From contig NZ_JAESVP010000002.1 of assembly GCF_016765795.1 (NCBI RefSeq), positions 62,001 to 126,000 of the forward strand: a DNA stretch of 64,000 bases. Reading direction: 5' to 3'. This DNA is from Fuscibacter oryzae (GTDB taxonomy: Bacteria > Pseudomonadota > Alphaproteobacteria > Rhodobacterales > Rhodobacteraceae). The notes under the pieces are model-generated. The model was not told where the DNA came from. It saw nothing but the letters and a program-made list of their open reading frames with translations, and ran no database searches. Of the stretch, positions 24,916 through 33,562 are shown piece by piece. Position 1 is the first letter of the stretch. Each line of letters starts with the position of its first letter. A program made the position numbers and the translations under genes.

Positions 24916-25392
24916 ATGTTTCGCGTTATCATTCCGGTTCTCGCGCTGATTCCATCGCTGGCCTATGCTGGCTGTGAGGTGCTGCTGATGTCGTGCGAGA
25001 TTGGCAGCAAGCACCTGGAGTTTTGTCTCAATGGCGATATGGTTGACTATACGTTCGGCCCTGCCGGTCGCCCCGAACTGATCCTGTCGCAATCCGTACA
25101 AAGCGCGGGTGCCGAGCCGTGGCCCGGTGTCGGTCGCGAGATCTGGGCGATCGCTTCGGTCGAGAACGCGGGCGTGACCTATCTGATGTCGACGAGTTTC
25201 GACCGCCAGGACGAGAATGCCGTAACAAACGGCAGCATCGCCGTCCTGAAGGGCGACAAGCCGCTGGCCCGGCTTGACTGTGACAAGGGCACGGTAAAGG
25301 GCGATCTGTGGATCGTTGCCGATGAAAAGGCCAGGCGCGGCCAGTGCTGGCAGGAAGCCACCGGCACTTGGGCCTCGGCGCCTTGTAATTGA
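24916..25392 (+). CDS. Secreted hypothetical protein
   Basis: A 158-residue protein with a clear Sec signal peptide (MFRVIIPVLALIPSLAYA, cleavage before GCEV). The mature part carries six Cys (CEVLLMSCEIG, FCLNGD, LDCD, GQCWQE and the C-terminal APC), so disulfides in the periplasm are likely. The start is fixed by ggagg eight bases upstream. I do not recognise a domain. It lies between the radical SAM gene and msrA, both on the same strand. Confidence 0.75.
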   Translation: MFRVIIPVLALIPSLAYAGCEVLLMSCEIGSKHLEFCLNGDMVDYTFGPAGRPELILSQSVQSAGAEPWPGVGREIWAIASVENAGVTYLMSTSFDRQDENAVTNGSIAVLKGDKPLARLDCDKGTVKGDLWIVADEKARRGQCWQEATGTWASAPCN

Positions 25393-25529
25393 CCGGGCAC
25401 CCGGGTCTTGCCTTCGCGGCGTGATCCGTTCACCCTGTTTTTGGCCAAATTTCCGTGAGGGAATTCAGTCGATCCTTCGACGGGCCTTTTCCTGTCCTAT
25501 ATGTTGCGCATCAGCCAAAGGAGACGCGC

Positions 25530-26189
25530 ATGTTCTTTGTCGATCGCAGCAAGATGCAGATGGTTTCGCCTGACAAAGCGCTGCCCGGCCGGGCCACGCC
25601 GCTTCCCACCGCAGAAACCCATTTCCTGTCGGGCCTGCCACTGGATGGGCCCGTGCCCGAGGGGATGGCGCAGGCGATGTTCGGCATGGGCTGTTTCTGG
25701 GGGGTAGAGCGCAAGTTCTGGCAGACGCCGGGCATCTGGCTGACCATGGTCGGCTATGCGGGCGGCTATACGCCGAACCCGACCTATAAGGAAACCTGCA
25801 CCCAGCTTACCGGCCATAACGAGGTGGTACGGGTGATCTATGACCCTGCCGTGATCAGCTATGATGGCTTGCTCAAGGTGTTCTGGGAAAACCATGACCC
25901 GACGCAGGGGATGCGGCAGGGCAATGATGTGGGCAGCACCTATCGGTCGGGCATTTATACCTATTCGCCCGAACAGCAGGCGGCGGCAGAGGCATCGAAG
26001 CTGGCTTATCAGCAGGCGCTGGATGCCCGAGGTCTGGGCCCCATCACCACCGAAATCCTGCCCGTGCCCAGGTTTTACTTTGCCGAAGATTACCACCAGC
26101 AATATCTGGCCAAGAACCCCGACGGCTATTGCGGCCTTGCCGGAACCGGCGTGACCTGCCCAATCGGCACCGGGGTGGCGGCGCGTTAG
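25530..26189 (+). CDS. msrA: Peptide-methionine (S)-S-oxide reductase MsrA
   Basis: MsrA (219 aa) repairs methionine S-sulfoxide in proteins with thioredoxin. The active-site block [14 protein letters not shown] has the catalytic Cys55. The family segments [34 protein letters not shown] and the resolving-Cys region near the C-terminus ([15 protein letters not shown]) follow. An aaggaga site lies just before the ATG at 25530; the longer frame upstream is not MsrA-like. Length is normal for the longer MsrA subtype with an N-terminal extension of about 45 residues. Confidence 0.95.
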   Translation: MFFVDRSKMQMVSPDKALPGRATPLPTAETHFLSGLPLDGPVPEGMAQAMFGMGCFWGVERKFWQTPGIWLTMVGYAGGYTPNPTYKETCTQLTGHNEVVRVIYDPAVISYDGLLKVFWENHDPTQGMRQGNDVGSTYRSGIYTYSPEQQAAAEASKLAYQQALDARGLGPITTEILPVPRFYFAEDYHQQYLAKNPDGYCGLAGTGVTCPIGTGVAAR

Positions 26190-26253
26190 CCCCATATACT
26201 TGCCACGGGCGGCCCTTGCGATTAAGCCCGGCTTATCCCGAAGGAGCCGCCCG

Positions 26254-27132
26254 ATGACCACCTATTCCGCGCTGACCACCGTGCCCGGCGAAGCCCACGC
26301 CAATGCCATTGCGCAATCGCTGGAGCAGTTGGAACCAACCCCGGTTGGCGTAGGCGTGTTTGAGATCGAGGACGACTCGGGCCTGTGGGAAATCGGCGCC
26401 TATTACCTTGAACCGCCGAACGAGGCGCTGCTGTCGCTGGTGGCGGAATCTTTCGGCGCGCGTCCCTTTGCCCTGTCGGAACTGCCAGAGATCGACTGGG
26501 TCGCCAAGGTGCGCCGAGAGTTGAAGCCGGTCGAGGCCGGACGCTTCTTTGTCTATGGCAGCCATGATGCCGACAAGGTGCCCACCGATCCGGGCCGCGT
26601 GGCTTTGCAGATCGAGGCGACGGTGGCCTTTGGCACCGGACACCACGGCACCACGCTGGGCTGTCTGCGGGCGTTTGATCGGCTGTTTGCCGAAGGTTTC
26701 CGCCCCGCCAAAGTGGCCGACATCGGCTGTGGCACCGCAGTTCTGGCGATGGCTGCGGCGGCGGTGCTGCCCGAAGCGCTGGTTCTTGCCAGCGACATTG
26801 ACCGGGTGGCGGTGGATGTGGCCGAGGCGAATGTGGCGATCAACCACTTGCAGGGCCGCATCGAATGCATGGAGGCGGCGGGCTTTGCCCATCCGCGCCT
26901 GAAACAGGCCGCCCCCTATGATCTGATCTTTGCCAATATCCTCAAAGGCCCGCTGATCGAGCTTGCGCCCGACATGGCCACCCATTGCGCGCCAGGTGGT
27001 CTGATTATCCTTTCGGGTCTGCTTGTGGTGCAGGCAGAGTCGATCATTGCGGCCTATCAGGCTGCTGGCTTCACCCTCGTCTCGCGGGAAGATTTGGGCG
27101 AGTGGTCGGCATTGGTTCTGAAACGGAACTGA
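26254..27132 (+). CDS. prmA: Ribosomal protein L11 methyltransferase (50S methyltransferase PrmA)
   Basis: PrmA (292 aa) trimethylates ribosomal protein L11 using SAM. The N-terminal substrate-recognition domain spans residues 1-110. The Rossmann methyltransferase domain has ATVAFGTGHHGTTLGCL, then motif I DIGCGTAVLAMAAA, DIDRVAVDVAEAN, and the catalytic-loop segment DLIFANILKGPLIELAP (NxL[K]GP). The start at 26254 follows aaggag. The typical GTG(S) of motif I reads GTA here, a mild variation. Confidence 0.93.
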   Translation: MTTYSALTTVPGEAHANAIAQSLEQLEPTPVGVGVFEIEDDSGLWEIGAYYLEPPNEALLSLVAESFGARPFALSELPEIDWVAKVRRELKPVEAGRFFVYGSHDADKVPTDPGRVALQIEATVAFGTGHHGTTLGCLRAFDRLFAEGFRPAKVADIGCGTAVLAMAAAAVLPEALVLASDIDRVAVDVAEANVAINHLQGRIECMEAAGFAHPRLKQAAPYDLIFANILKGPLIELAPDMATHCAPGGLIILSGLLVVQAESIIAAYQAAGFTLVSREDLGEWSALVLKRN

Positions 27133-27237
27133 ATCGTTTCCGAACTGCGTGGCGACACCAGCCCCATTTGCCACGTTCGCGCCACATTTCAGGCCCAATC
27201 TGGACATGTGAATTTTTTTGTGGCGACGGGGTTTCAG

Positions 27238-27597
27238 ATGACCGATCAGAATATGGCCGACTTCTACGACAGCGTGCGCCGCTATCATTCCCAGCGGGAA
27301 AAGGGTTTTGCCCACGAAGCGACGGGCGCATTGGGCCGCTCGTTTTACTTCGGGCAAAACAAGTCGAGGCGCCGGCGGTCCTTGCTGGCCCCCGTGCTGT
27401 TTGCCCTGACTTCCGCATTCCTTTTGAAAGCCACTATTTTTTATACTGTGGGTCCTGCCAATTATCAGGACCGTCTCGCCCGGCTTGAGGCAGGGGAAGG
27501 GTTTGACAAATTCGGCGCCTGGCTGATGCAGTCGGAACCCGTCACCGAATTTCTGGCCAAGAAGATCGGGCAGGGTGTTAACGCCCTCAAATCCTGA
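27238..27597 (+). CDS. Hypothetical single-pass membrane protein
   Basis: A 119-residue protein with a charged N-terminal half (RRYHSQREKGFAHE, KSRRRRS), one transmembrane helix (LLAPVLFALTSAFLLKATIF, residues about 50-70) and a C-terminal acidic and basic tail, DRLARLEAGEGFDKFGAWLM. Topology is probably cytoplasm-in by the RRRR cluster. I take the ATG at 27238; a GTG ten residues upstream (27208) is the alternative. No domain is recognised. Its last codons overlap a terminator hairpin. Confidence 0.7.
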   Translation: MTDQNMADFYDSVRRYHSQREKGFAHEATGALGRSFYFGQNKSRRRRSLLAPVLFALTSAFLLKATIFYTVGPANYQDRLARLEAGEGFDKFGAWLMQSEPVTEFLAKKIGQGVNALKS

Positions 27598-27607
27598 GGG
27601 CGTTTAT
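27580..27607 (+). terminator. Terminator overlapping the end of the membrane-protein gene
   Basis: aacgccctca (27580-27589) pairs with tgagggcgtt (27595-27604), loop aatcc, followed by ta-rich bases. The stem is perfect over 10 bases and includes the last codons and the stop of the preceding gene. Confidence 0.7.
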
Positions 27608-27652
27608 CCCACAAGAACAGGAAGGCCTGAAATCAGCGGGCTTTGAAAACCA

Positions 27653-27685
27653 GAAGGCCGTTGTCCGCGTTGGACAACGGCCTTC
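27653..27685 (-). terminator. Terminator of the DUF1127 gene
   Basis: gaaggccgttgtcc (27653-27666) pairs perfectly with ggacaacggccttc (27672-27685), a 14-base stem with a 5-base loop. It lies 26 bases beyond the stop of the minus-strand DUF1127 gene; A/T tails on both sides permit function in either direction. Confidence 0.8.
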
Positions 27686-27710
27686 ATTCATCTCTGACAC
27701 TGATTGCGGC

Positions 27711-27914
27711 TTAACGGCCGATCAGGTCAACATCTCCACGGCACAGGCCGATATCATCAAGCTCACGATCCGTCAGCTTCGACAGGGCCTTGCGGGTCAC
27801 CCGTGCGTCGTTCCAGGCGGAAAAACGGGTGGTGGCTTCGCCCAGCGACTGGACGAAACGGAAGATCGAGATGGCGCCAAACGGCGCCGCGCGGGACGTC
27901 TCATAGGCGGCCAT
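27711..27914 (-). CDS. DUF1127 domain-containing small protein
   Basis: A 67-residue protein of the DUF1127 family, common as several copies in alphaproteobacteria. The C-terminal family motif is clear: RVTRKALSKLTDRELDDIGL, then CRGDVDLIGR. Some members are linked to phosphate, arginine or RNA metabolism, or to stress responses, but this one has no assigned role. It is monocistronic, with its own terminator. Confidence 0.9.
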   Translation of the reverse strand: MAAYETSRAAPFGAISIFRFVQSLGEATTRFSAWNDARVTRKALSKLTDRELDDIGLCRGDVDLIGR

Positions 27915-28188
27915 TGCGTATTCCTTTCACAAACTGCTCGCACATCAGGCAGCTTTCTGCCTTCGATGATCGCTAAATAGTCTTGCTGCGAATGCGAAGC
28001 AATCCCCACGCCAGCAAGGCCGCCTTGCGTTGTGTGCATGACAAAGTCCATGGATTTGCCATGAATTGCGGGAGAGGCAGGATGCTGCGCTGCGGCAATG
28101 TCGTGTTTGCGATGCGCAGCGTCGGCTTTTGCGGCATGATTAGCGAGGCCGGTTCCGATTGCCAAGGCTGGAATTAACCTTGGCGCAT

Positions 28189-28203
28189 GTTCTTGTTTCG
28201 TGC
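28189..28203 (+). promoter_or_regulatory. Putative LexA (SOS) box upstream of ruvC
   Basis: GTTC-N7-GTGC, one mismatch from the alphaproteobacterial LexA consensus GTTC-N7-GTTC, 34 bases before the ruvC ATG. This fits damage-induced expression of ruvCAB. The 322-base gap 27915-28236 otherwise holds the leader regions of the DUF1127 gene and ruvC and no gene I can support. Confidence 0.5.
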
Positions 28204-28236
28204 TATTTCGGGGAAAACAACGAAAAAGGGGCAGTC

Positions 28237-28749
28237 ATGCGTGTTCTGGGGATCGACCCTGGCCTTCGCAACCTGGGTTGGGGGGTGATCGATGTTGCAG
28301 GATCGCGGCTGACCCATGTTGCCAACGGCATCTGCCATTCGGACGGCTCCGAAGGCACTTTGGCCCAGCGTCTGCGCAGCCTGCATGCCCAATTGACCGA
28401 GGTGGTACGCCTGTACGCCCCCGATACCTCGGCGGTGGAACATACCTTCGTCAACAAAGATGCGGTCGCCACGCTAAAGCTGGGGCAGGCGCGGGGTATC
28501 GCCCTGCTGGTGCCGGCACAGGCCGGGATAGAGGTGGGGGAATATGCCCCCAACGCGGTAAAGAAAACCGTCGTGGGTGTGGGCCACGCCGCCAAGGTCC
28601 AGATCGACCATATGGTCCGGCTGCATCTGCCGGGCGTACAACTGGCCGGGCCGGATGCGGCGGATGCGTTGGCAATCGCCATCTGCCACGCCCATCACAT
28701 GCAAAGCGCGAACCGGCTTCAGGCTGCGTTACAAAGGGCACAGGCATGA
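28237..28749 (+). CDS. ruvC: Holliday junction resolvase RuvC
   Basis: RuvC (170 aa) cuts Holliday junctions symmetrically, together with RuvAB. The acidic catalytic residues are visible: Asp7 in VLGIDPGL, Glu68 in AVEHTF, and Asp140/Asp143 in [17 protein letters not shown]. The ATG at 28237 follows aaagggg and gives the canonical MRVLGIDPG start. The stop overlaps the ruvA start (ATGA), and ruvB follows, giving ruvC-ruvA-ruvB. Confidence 0.97.
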   Translation: MRVLGIDPGLRNLGWGVIDVAGSRLTHVANGICHSDGSEGTLAQRLRSLHAQLTEVVRLYAPDTSAVEHTFVNKDAVATLKLGQARGIALLVPAQAGIEVGEYAPNAVKKTVVGVGHAAKVQIDHMVRLHLPGVQLAGPDAADALAIAICHAHHMQSANRLQAALQRAQA

Positions 28750-29420
28750 TTGGCAAGATTTCCGGGCGCTTGGATTGGCGCGGGTCAGACTCGGTGCTGA
28801 TCGATGTGCGCGGCGTTGGCTATGTCGTGCATGTCAGCGACCGAACGCTGGCGGGCCTGCCCGGTGTAGGAGAGGCCGTGTCGCTTTATACAGAGCTTTT
28901 GGTGCGCGAGGATCTGCTGCAACTCTTCGGCTTTCCGACCATGCTGGAAAAGGAATGGCACAAGCTGCTGGTGACGGTGCAGGGCGTGGGGGCCAAGGCC
29001 GCCATGGCCATTCTGGGCACCCTGGGGCCAGAGGGCGTGTCGCGCGCCATCACCCTTGGCGATCAACGCGCCATTCAGGCCGCACCGGGGGTTGGCCCCA
29101 AGCTGGCGCAACGCGTGATCCTAGAGTTGAAGTCAAAGGCGCCCGGCATCATGGCCATGGGGGTCCGCCTGTCGGCCACCGCCCATGCCGATGATGTGGT
29201 GATCGAGACCGAAGCGCCCCCACCCAAACGCGCGGCCAAACCCGCCGCCCCGCCGCCCCGCGCGGCCTATACCGCTGATGCGCTTTCGGCGCTGATCAAT
29301 CTTGGCTACGGGCAGGGCGATGCCGCGCAAGCCGTGGCAACCGCCGCCGGTGACGCGCCAGAGGCGGACACTGCCGCCCTGATCCGCGCCAGCCTGAAAC
29401 TGCTGGCGCCAAAGGGGTAA
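28746..29420 (+). CDS. ruvA: Holliday junction branch migration protein RuvA
   Basis: RuvA (224 aa) binds four-way junctions as tetramers and loads RuvB. Domain I begins [15 protein letters not shown] with GVGYVVHVS. Domain II has the two helix-hairpin-helix motifs, [18 protein letters not shown] and [17 protein letters not shown]. An Ala/Pro-rich linker ([18 protein letters not shown]) leads to domain III, which binds RuvB ([19 protein letters not shown]). The linker is longer than in enterobacterial RuvA. It is coupled to ruvC by a 4-base overlap. Confidence 0.97.
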   Translation: MIGKISGRLDWRGSDSVLIDVRGVGYVVHVSDRTLAGLPGVGEAVSLYTELLVREDLLQLFGFPTMLEKEWHKLLVTVQGVGAKAAMAILGTLGPEGVSRAITLGDQRAIQAAPGVGPKLAQRVILELKSKAPGIMAMGVRLSATAHADDVVIETEAPPPKRAAKPAAPPPRAAYTADALSALINLGYGQGDAAQAVATAAGDAPEADTAALIRASLKLLAPKG

Positions 29421-29423
29421 GCG

Positions 29424-30449
29424 ATGCAATCCGACCCCACCTTGCGCCCCGAGCGTCTGGCAGAGGATGCCGATCGCGCCTTGCGTCCTCAGATGCTGGA
29501 GGAGTTTGTCGGCCAGCAAGAGGCGCGCGCCAACCTGCGGGTGTTCATCGAAAGCGCCAAAATGCGGGGCGAGTCGATGGACCACACGTTGTTTCACGGC
29601 CCCCCCGGTCTGGGCAAGACCACGCTCGCCCAAATCATGGCGCGCGAACTGGGGGTGGGGTTCCGCATGACCTCTGGCCCCGTGCTGGCCCGCCCCGGCG
29701 ACCTGGCGGCGATCCTGACCAATCTGGAACCGCGCGACGTGCTGTTCATCGACGAGATCCACCGCCTGTCGCCCGTGGTCGAGGAAGTGCTCTATCCCGC
29801 GATGGAGGATTTCGCGCTGGATCTGGTGATCGGCGAAGGCCCGGCGGCGCGCACGGTGCGGATTGACCTGCAACCCTTTACGCTGGTGGGGGCCACCACG
29901 CGGCTGGGCCTTTTGACCACACCCTTGCGCGACCGCTTCGGCATTCCGACCCGGCTGCAATTCTATACCGAGGATGAGCTTGACCTGATCGTCACCCGTG
30001 GCGCGCGCCTGTTGGGTATCGCCGCCGACCCCGAAGGCACCCGAGAGATTGCCCGCCGCGCCCGTGGCACCCCGCGCATCGCCGGTCGCCTGCTGCGCCG
30101 CGTGGTCGATTTCGTCACGGTCGAAGGCGACGGTCGCCTGACGCGGGCCATTGCCGATCATGCGCTGACCCGGCTGGGGGTGGACCATCTGGGGCTGGAT
30201 GGCGCGGACCGGCGCTACATGCTCCTCTTGGCCGAGAATTATGGCGGCGGGCCGGTCGGCGTGGAAACCATTTCCGCCGCCTTGTCGGAAAGCCGCGATG
30301 CGATTGAAGAGGTGATCGAGCCGTTCTTGCTGCAACAAGGCCTGATCCAGCGCACCCCTCGCGGGCGGATGCTGGCAATGCGTGCCTGGCGGCATCTGGG
30401 AATCGACCCGCCCAAAGGGCTGGGGCAAAGTGATCTCTTCGACGGTTAA
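29424..30449 (+). CDS. ruvB: Holliday junction branch migration helicase RuvB
   Basis: RuvB (341 aa) is the AAA+ motor of branch migration. Walker A is [15 protein letters not shown] (residues 58-72), Walker [13 protein letters not shown] near residue 108, sensor 1 [20 protein letters not shown] (with the Arg finger region) and sensor 2 [13 protein letters not shown]. The C-terminal winged helix ends [18 protein letters not shown]. It starts 3 bases after ruvA. A GC-rich hairpin element follows the stop. Confidence 0.97.
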   Translation: MQSDPTLRPERLAEDADRALRPQMLEEFVGQQEARANLRVFIESAKMRGESMDHTLFHGPPGLGKTTLAQIMARELGVGFRMTSGPVLARPGDLAAILTNLEPRDVLFIDEIHRLSPVVEEVLYPAMEDFALDLVIGEGPAARTVRIDLQPFTLVGATTRLGLLTTPLRDRFGIPTRLQFYTEDELDLIVTRGARLLGIAADPEGTREIARRARGTPRIAGRLLRRVVDFVTVEGDGRLTRAIADHALTRLGVDHLGLDGADRRYMLLLAENYGGGPVGVETISAALSESRDAIEEVIEPFLLQQGLIQRTPRGRMLAMRAWRHLGIDPPKGLGQSDLFDG

Positions 30450-30458
30450 CCCGAAGAA

Positions 30459-30580
30459 GCGGGGGCGCTTCGCCCCCCGCATCCCCCGAGAGTATTTCCG
30501 GAAGGGCAAGATCAAGAGGCGCTCTTTTATTTGCCCTTCCGGAAATACTCCGGGGGTCCGGGGGCTGGCCCCCGGTCCGG
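30459..30580. repeat. Composite intergenic palindromic element after ruvB
   Basis: It starts with a hairpin, gcggggg (30459-30465) with cccccgc (30474-30480). A perfect 20-base inverted repeat follows (arms 30490-30509 and 30531-30550, core gtatttccggaagggcaa, 21-base spacer). It ends with gggggtccgggggctggcccccgg. The aaatactcc-gggggtccggggg string also occurs at 12071. It probably acts as a terminator or is a REP-like element. Confidence 0.65.
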
Positions 30581-30634
30581 TGGTTGAGCCTCGGCGCGAC
30601 CTTCGTTATCGCTGCGCCAAGACCGGAGGCCAAC

Positions 30635-31270
30635 ATGACCGCTGACGACATTCAAAAGCTGTTCACCCGCAAGGATGGCCAATACCTGTGCGCGCGCTGG
30701 GGGCGGCCCATCGTGCCGGTGGTGTTTGGCGTTGACGATGCGACGCTTGCCACGATCAAGGGCGCGATCGAGGCGGTTATGGTCCTGGCCGGGCACAAGA
30801 TGGCCGAGACCGACCCAGAGCTTGGCGCAAACCTGATGATGTTCTTCTTTCAGGATTGGGCCGAACTGCCGCTCGTGCCCAGGCTGGACCAACTGGTGCC
30901 CGATCTTGGCCCCCTGTGCGACCGGCTGGCGGCGGCGGGGGCAAACCAGTATCGGGCCTTTCGGTTCGATGCCGATGGCGCGATCAAGGCGGCTTTCGTG
31001 TTCCTGCGGATGAATGGCCCGCTTGCCGATTTGCCTGCCGAGGTTGTCGCGCTGAATGAGGCGACGCAGACCATCCTGACCTGGGGCGAGGGTGCTTTTG
31101 CCGAAACCTCGCCTTTGGCGCGGGCGGAGGAAGCCGTGATCCTGCGGCCCGAGATTGCCGGGGTGATTCGCGCCGCCTATCTGCCCACGCTGCCGGTTGT
31201 CGCGCGCGATGCCAGCCACGCCTTGCGGCTGGCGGCGCGCCTGTCAGCGGAGGGGCAGGGGGATCACTGA
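30635..31270 (+). CDS. Conserved hypothetical protein
   Basis: A 211-residue soluble protein with no signal peptide or membrane helix. It reads MTADDIQKLFTRKDGQYLCARWGRPIVPVVFGVDD at its start (shown in part: ARWGRPIVPVVFGVDD), then AGHKMAETDPELGANLMMFF. I do not recognise a domain. The ATG at 30635 is chosen because gaggcca precedes it and the upstream frame is repeat sequence. The 3' end overlaps the converging creA gene by 27 bases. Codon use looks like its neighbours, so it is very likely real. Confidence 0.75.
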   Translation: MTADDIQKLFTRKDGQYLCARWGRPIVPVVFGVDDATLATIKGAIEAVMVLAGHKMAETDPELGANLMMFFFQDWAELPLVPRLDQLVPDLGPLCDRLAAAGANQYRAFRFDADGAIKAAFVFLRMNGPLADLPAEVVALNEATQTILTWGEGAFAETSPLARAEEAVILRPEIAGVIRAAYLPTLPVVARDASHALRLAARLSAEGQGDH

Positions 31271-31702
31271 CAGCGACATCTTGCCCGAGCCTTGCGTCAC
31301 CTCTGACGCATGGGCCAGATAGATCAGCGTATTGTTTTTCTGGTCCCAGATGCGGGTGACTTTCAGGCGTTTCAGGATCAGCGATTGGCGTTCGGAAAAC
31401 ACATCCTCGCCGCCCTCATCGTCAGACACGCCGGTGCCCAGCACGATGGGCCCGGTCTGGCTGCAATCAACCGCCGAATAGGAGGGGTCTTCGAACCAGT
31501 TGCCTTGGGTCAGCCGGTCATAGACCGAGCGGTCGAAATAGGCGATGTGGCAGGTGACGCCTTGCACCTCGGGGTCGGCGAAGGCATCGATCACGATGTC
31601 ATTGCCAACCCAGTCAACGCCGACGCGGCCGACCTCTTCGGCGGGGGCGGGGGCGGTGGTGGCTGTGGCTAAGGTCAGGGCAAGGGCGGGCAACAGGCGC
31701 AT
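31244..31702 (-). CDS. creA: CreA family protein
   Basis: A 152-residue secreted protein of the CreA family (function unknown). A signal peptide (MRLLPALALTLATATTAPAPA) is followed by EEVGRVGVDWVGNDIVIDAF, then CHIAYFDRSV and the family hallmark IWDQKNNTLIYLAHASEVTQ and GSGKMSLSVIPL. Two Cys (TCHIAYF and AVDCSQTG) could form a disulfide. The ATG at 31702 has ggagg seven bases upstream; a longer frame to 31741 is unlikely. It converges on the preceding gene with a 27-base overlap of coding ends. Confidence 0.92.
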   Translation of the reverse strand: MRLLPALALTLATATTAPAPAEEVGRVGVDWVGNDIVIDAFADPEVQGVTCHIAYFDRSVYDRLTQGNWFEDPSYSAVDCSQTGPIVLGTGVSDDEGGEDVFSERQSLILKRLKVTRIWDQKNNTLIYLAHASEVTQGSGKMSLSVIPLPLR

Positions 31703-31812
31703 GGAAACCTCCGGGGGCAAGGGCGGATGTTGGCACGGCAAGGCGCCTTCACAAGCCCGCGCTGGACCTTTGCGCGACCTTCCGCCAGCATCGGCCGCGC
31801 AAGGAGACCCCG

Positions 31813-32226
31813 ATGCCCCCCCAGACAGCCCACCGCCACCCCGTTCGCGTCTATTACGAAGATACCGACCTTGCCGGGATCGTCTATTACGCCAACTATC
31901 TGAAGTTCATCGAACGGGGCCGCAGCGAATGGATCGCGGCGCTGGGGGTGGACCAGATGGCGCTGCGGGCGGCGGAGGGCATCGTCTTTGCCGTGCGCCG
32001 GGTTGTGGCCGACTATCTGCGCCCCGGCCGGTTTGGCGATGATCTGGTGGTGATGACCAACCTGCAGGAGCTGGGCGGCAGCCGGATCGAGCTGCGCCAA
32101 GAGGTTTGGCGGGAGGATGAGAGGCTGTTCACCGCCGCTGTCACGCTGGTCTGCCTGCATGACACGGGTCGCGCGGCGCGCATTCCGGCGGCGGTGCGCA
32201 GCCTGTTGGAGGCGGCCCGCAGCTAG
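31813..32226 (+). CDS. ybgC: Tol-Pal-associated acyl-CoA thioesterase YbgC
   Basis: A 137-residue hot-dog thioesterase. The active-site block is VYYEDTDLAGIVYYANYLKF with the catalytic Asp near residue 17-19, and FIERGRSEWI follows. It acts on acyl-CoA or acyl-ACP and is conserved upstream of tolQ in many proteobacteria. An aaggagac site precedes the ATG. The gap to tolQ is 160 bases, leaving room for a separate tolQ promoter. Confidence 0.93.
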   Translation: MPPQTAHRHPVRVYYEDTDLAGIVYYANYLKFIERGRSEWIAALGVDQMALRAAEGIVFAVRRVVADYLRPGRFGDDLVVMTNLQELGGSRIELRQEVWREDERLFTAAVTLVCLHDTGRAARIPAAVRSLLEAARS

Positions 32227-32386
32227 CCGATGCCGGAAAATCGACCGTTGCGGGGGCGCCTTGTGGCGCGATCCCGCCCGATTGATGGCCCCGGTGACGG
32301 CAATGTGTTGGCATTCCCCTTCAAATCCGGGTAGAATCGGCGCAATAGGCGGCCATCAGAGCCCCGAGAGCAAAAGAGCAGGCGTA

Positions 32387-33082
32387 ATGGACCCACAAGC
32401 CCTTGTTGCGGCGAAGGAGATTGATTTCTCCATCATCGCCCTTTTCTTTCGCGCGACCTTCACGGTCAAGCTGGTCATGCTGGGCCTGATGGCCATGTCG
32501 TTCTGGTCCTGGGCGATCATCGTGCGCAAGCATCTGATGTTCCGGCAGGCACGGACCGAGGGGGCAGTGTTCGACCATGCTTTCTGGTCGGGCGAGCCGC
32601 TGGATGAGCTGTTCGAAAAGGTGGGCGGCGACCCGCAGGGTGCGTCGGAAAAGATTTTCGCCGCAGGCATGCTGGAATGGCGGCGCAGCCACCGGCAGGA
32701 TGGCGGGCTGATCGCGGGCGCGCAGGCGCGGATTGACCGGGCGATGGATGTCGCCATCGCGCGGGAAAGCGAGCTGCTGAACAAGGGGCTGTCGTTTCTG
32801 GCGACCGTCGGTTCGACCGCACCGTTCATCGGGCTGTTCGGCACGATCTGGGGCGTCAAACACTCGTTTGAAGAAATCGCCATCAGCCAGAACACCAACC
32901 TTGCCACCGTGGCCCCCGGCATCGCCGAGGCGCTGCTCGCCACGGGTATCGGCCTGATCGCCGCTATTCCGGCGGTGGTGTTCTATAACAAGCTCAACGC
33001 CGACAGCGAGCGTATCCTTGGCGGATACGAGGCCTTTGCCGACGAGTTTTCCACCATCCTGTCGCGCCAGTTGGACGCCTGA
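32387..33082 (+). CDS. tolQ: Tol-Pal system protein TolQ
   Basis: TolQ (231 aa) is the inner-membrane proton-channel subunit that with TolR energises TolA during cell division and outer-membrane constriction. Three helices are seen: FTVKLVMLGLMAMSFWSWAI (about 23-43), FLATVGSTAPFIGLFGTIWG (about 139-158) and IAEALLATGIGLIAAIPAVV (about 181-200). The ATG at 32387 gives the typical start MDPQALVAAKEIDFS and length. It is followed by tolR after 3 bases. Confidence 0.96.
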   Translation: MDPQALVAAKEIDFSIIALFFRATFTVKLVMLGLMAMSFWSWAIIVRKHLMFRQARTEGAVFDHAFWSGEPLDELFEKVGGDPQGASEKIFAAGMLEWRRSHRQDGGLIAGAQARIDRAMDVAIARESELLNKGLSFLATVGSTAPFIGLFGTIWGVKHSFEEIAISQNTNLATVAPGIAEALLATGIGLIAAIPAVVFYNKLNADSERILGGYEAFADEFSTILSRQLDA

Positions 33083-33085
33083 CCC

Positions 33086-33553
33086 ATGGGCGCGGGGGTG
33101 ATGAAAAAGGGCGGCGGTGGCGGGCGCCGGGGGCGGCGTCGCGGGGCCTCTGCCGCAATGAGCGAGATCAACGTCACGCCTTTCGTGGACGTGATGCTGG
33201 TGCTGCTGATCATCTTCATGGTCGCGGCCCCGATGCTGACCGTGGGCGTGCCGATCAAGCTGCCGGAAACGGCGGCCAGCGCGATGCCGAATGAGGATGA
33301 AGAGCCGCTGACGGTCACCATCACCTCGGACGGGCTGCTGCTGATCCAGAATACCGAAGTGGGCGACGGGGAGCTGATCCCCAAGCTGACGGAAATTGCC
33401 AAGGAACGCACCTCGAAGAAAATCTTCCTGCGGGCCGATGGCGCGCTGGCTTATGAGCGGGTGGCGCAGATCATGGGTGCGCTGAATGCGGGCGGGTTCA
33501 ACGAAATCGGTCTGGTGACCGATCCGGGCGGCCCCGCAATGGGGGGCAACTGA
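33086..33553 (+). CDS. tolR: Tol-Pal system protein TolR
   Basis: TolR (155 aa) is an ExbD-like stator protein. It has a Gly/Arg-rich cytoplasmic N-terminus (KKGGGGGRRGRRRG), one helix with the essential Asp (INVTPFVDVMLVLLIIFMVA; Asp in FVD), and a periplasmic domain including GALAYERVAQIMGALNAGGF. Spacing to tolQ and tolA is 3 and 9 bases, one transcript. Confidence 0.96.
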   Translation: MGAGVMKKGGGGGRRGRRRGASAAMSEINVTPFVDVMLVLLIIFMVAAPMLTVGVPIKLPETAASAMPNEDEEPLTVTITSDGLLLIQNTEVGDGELIPKLTEIAKERTSKKIFLRADGALAYERVAQIMGALNAGGFNEIGLVTDPGGPAMGGN

Positions 33554-33562
33554 GGCCCGGCC

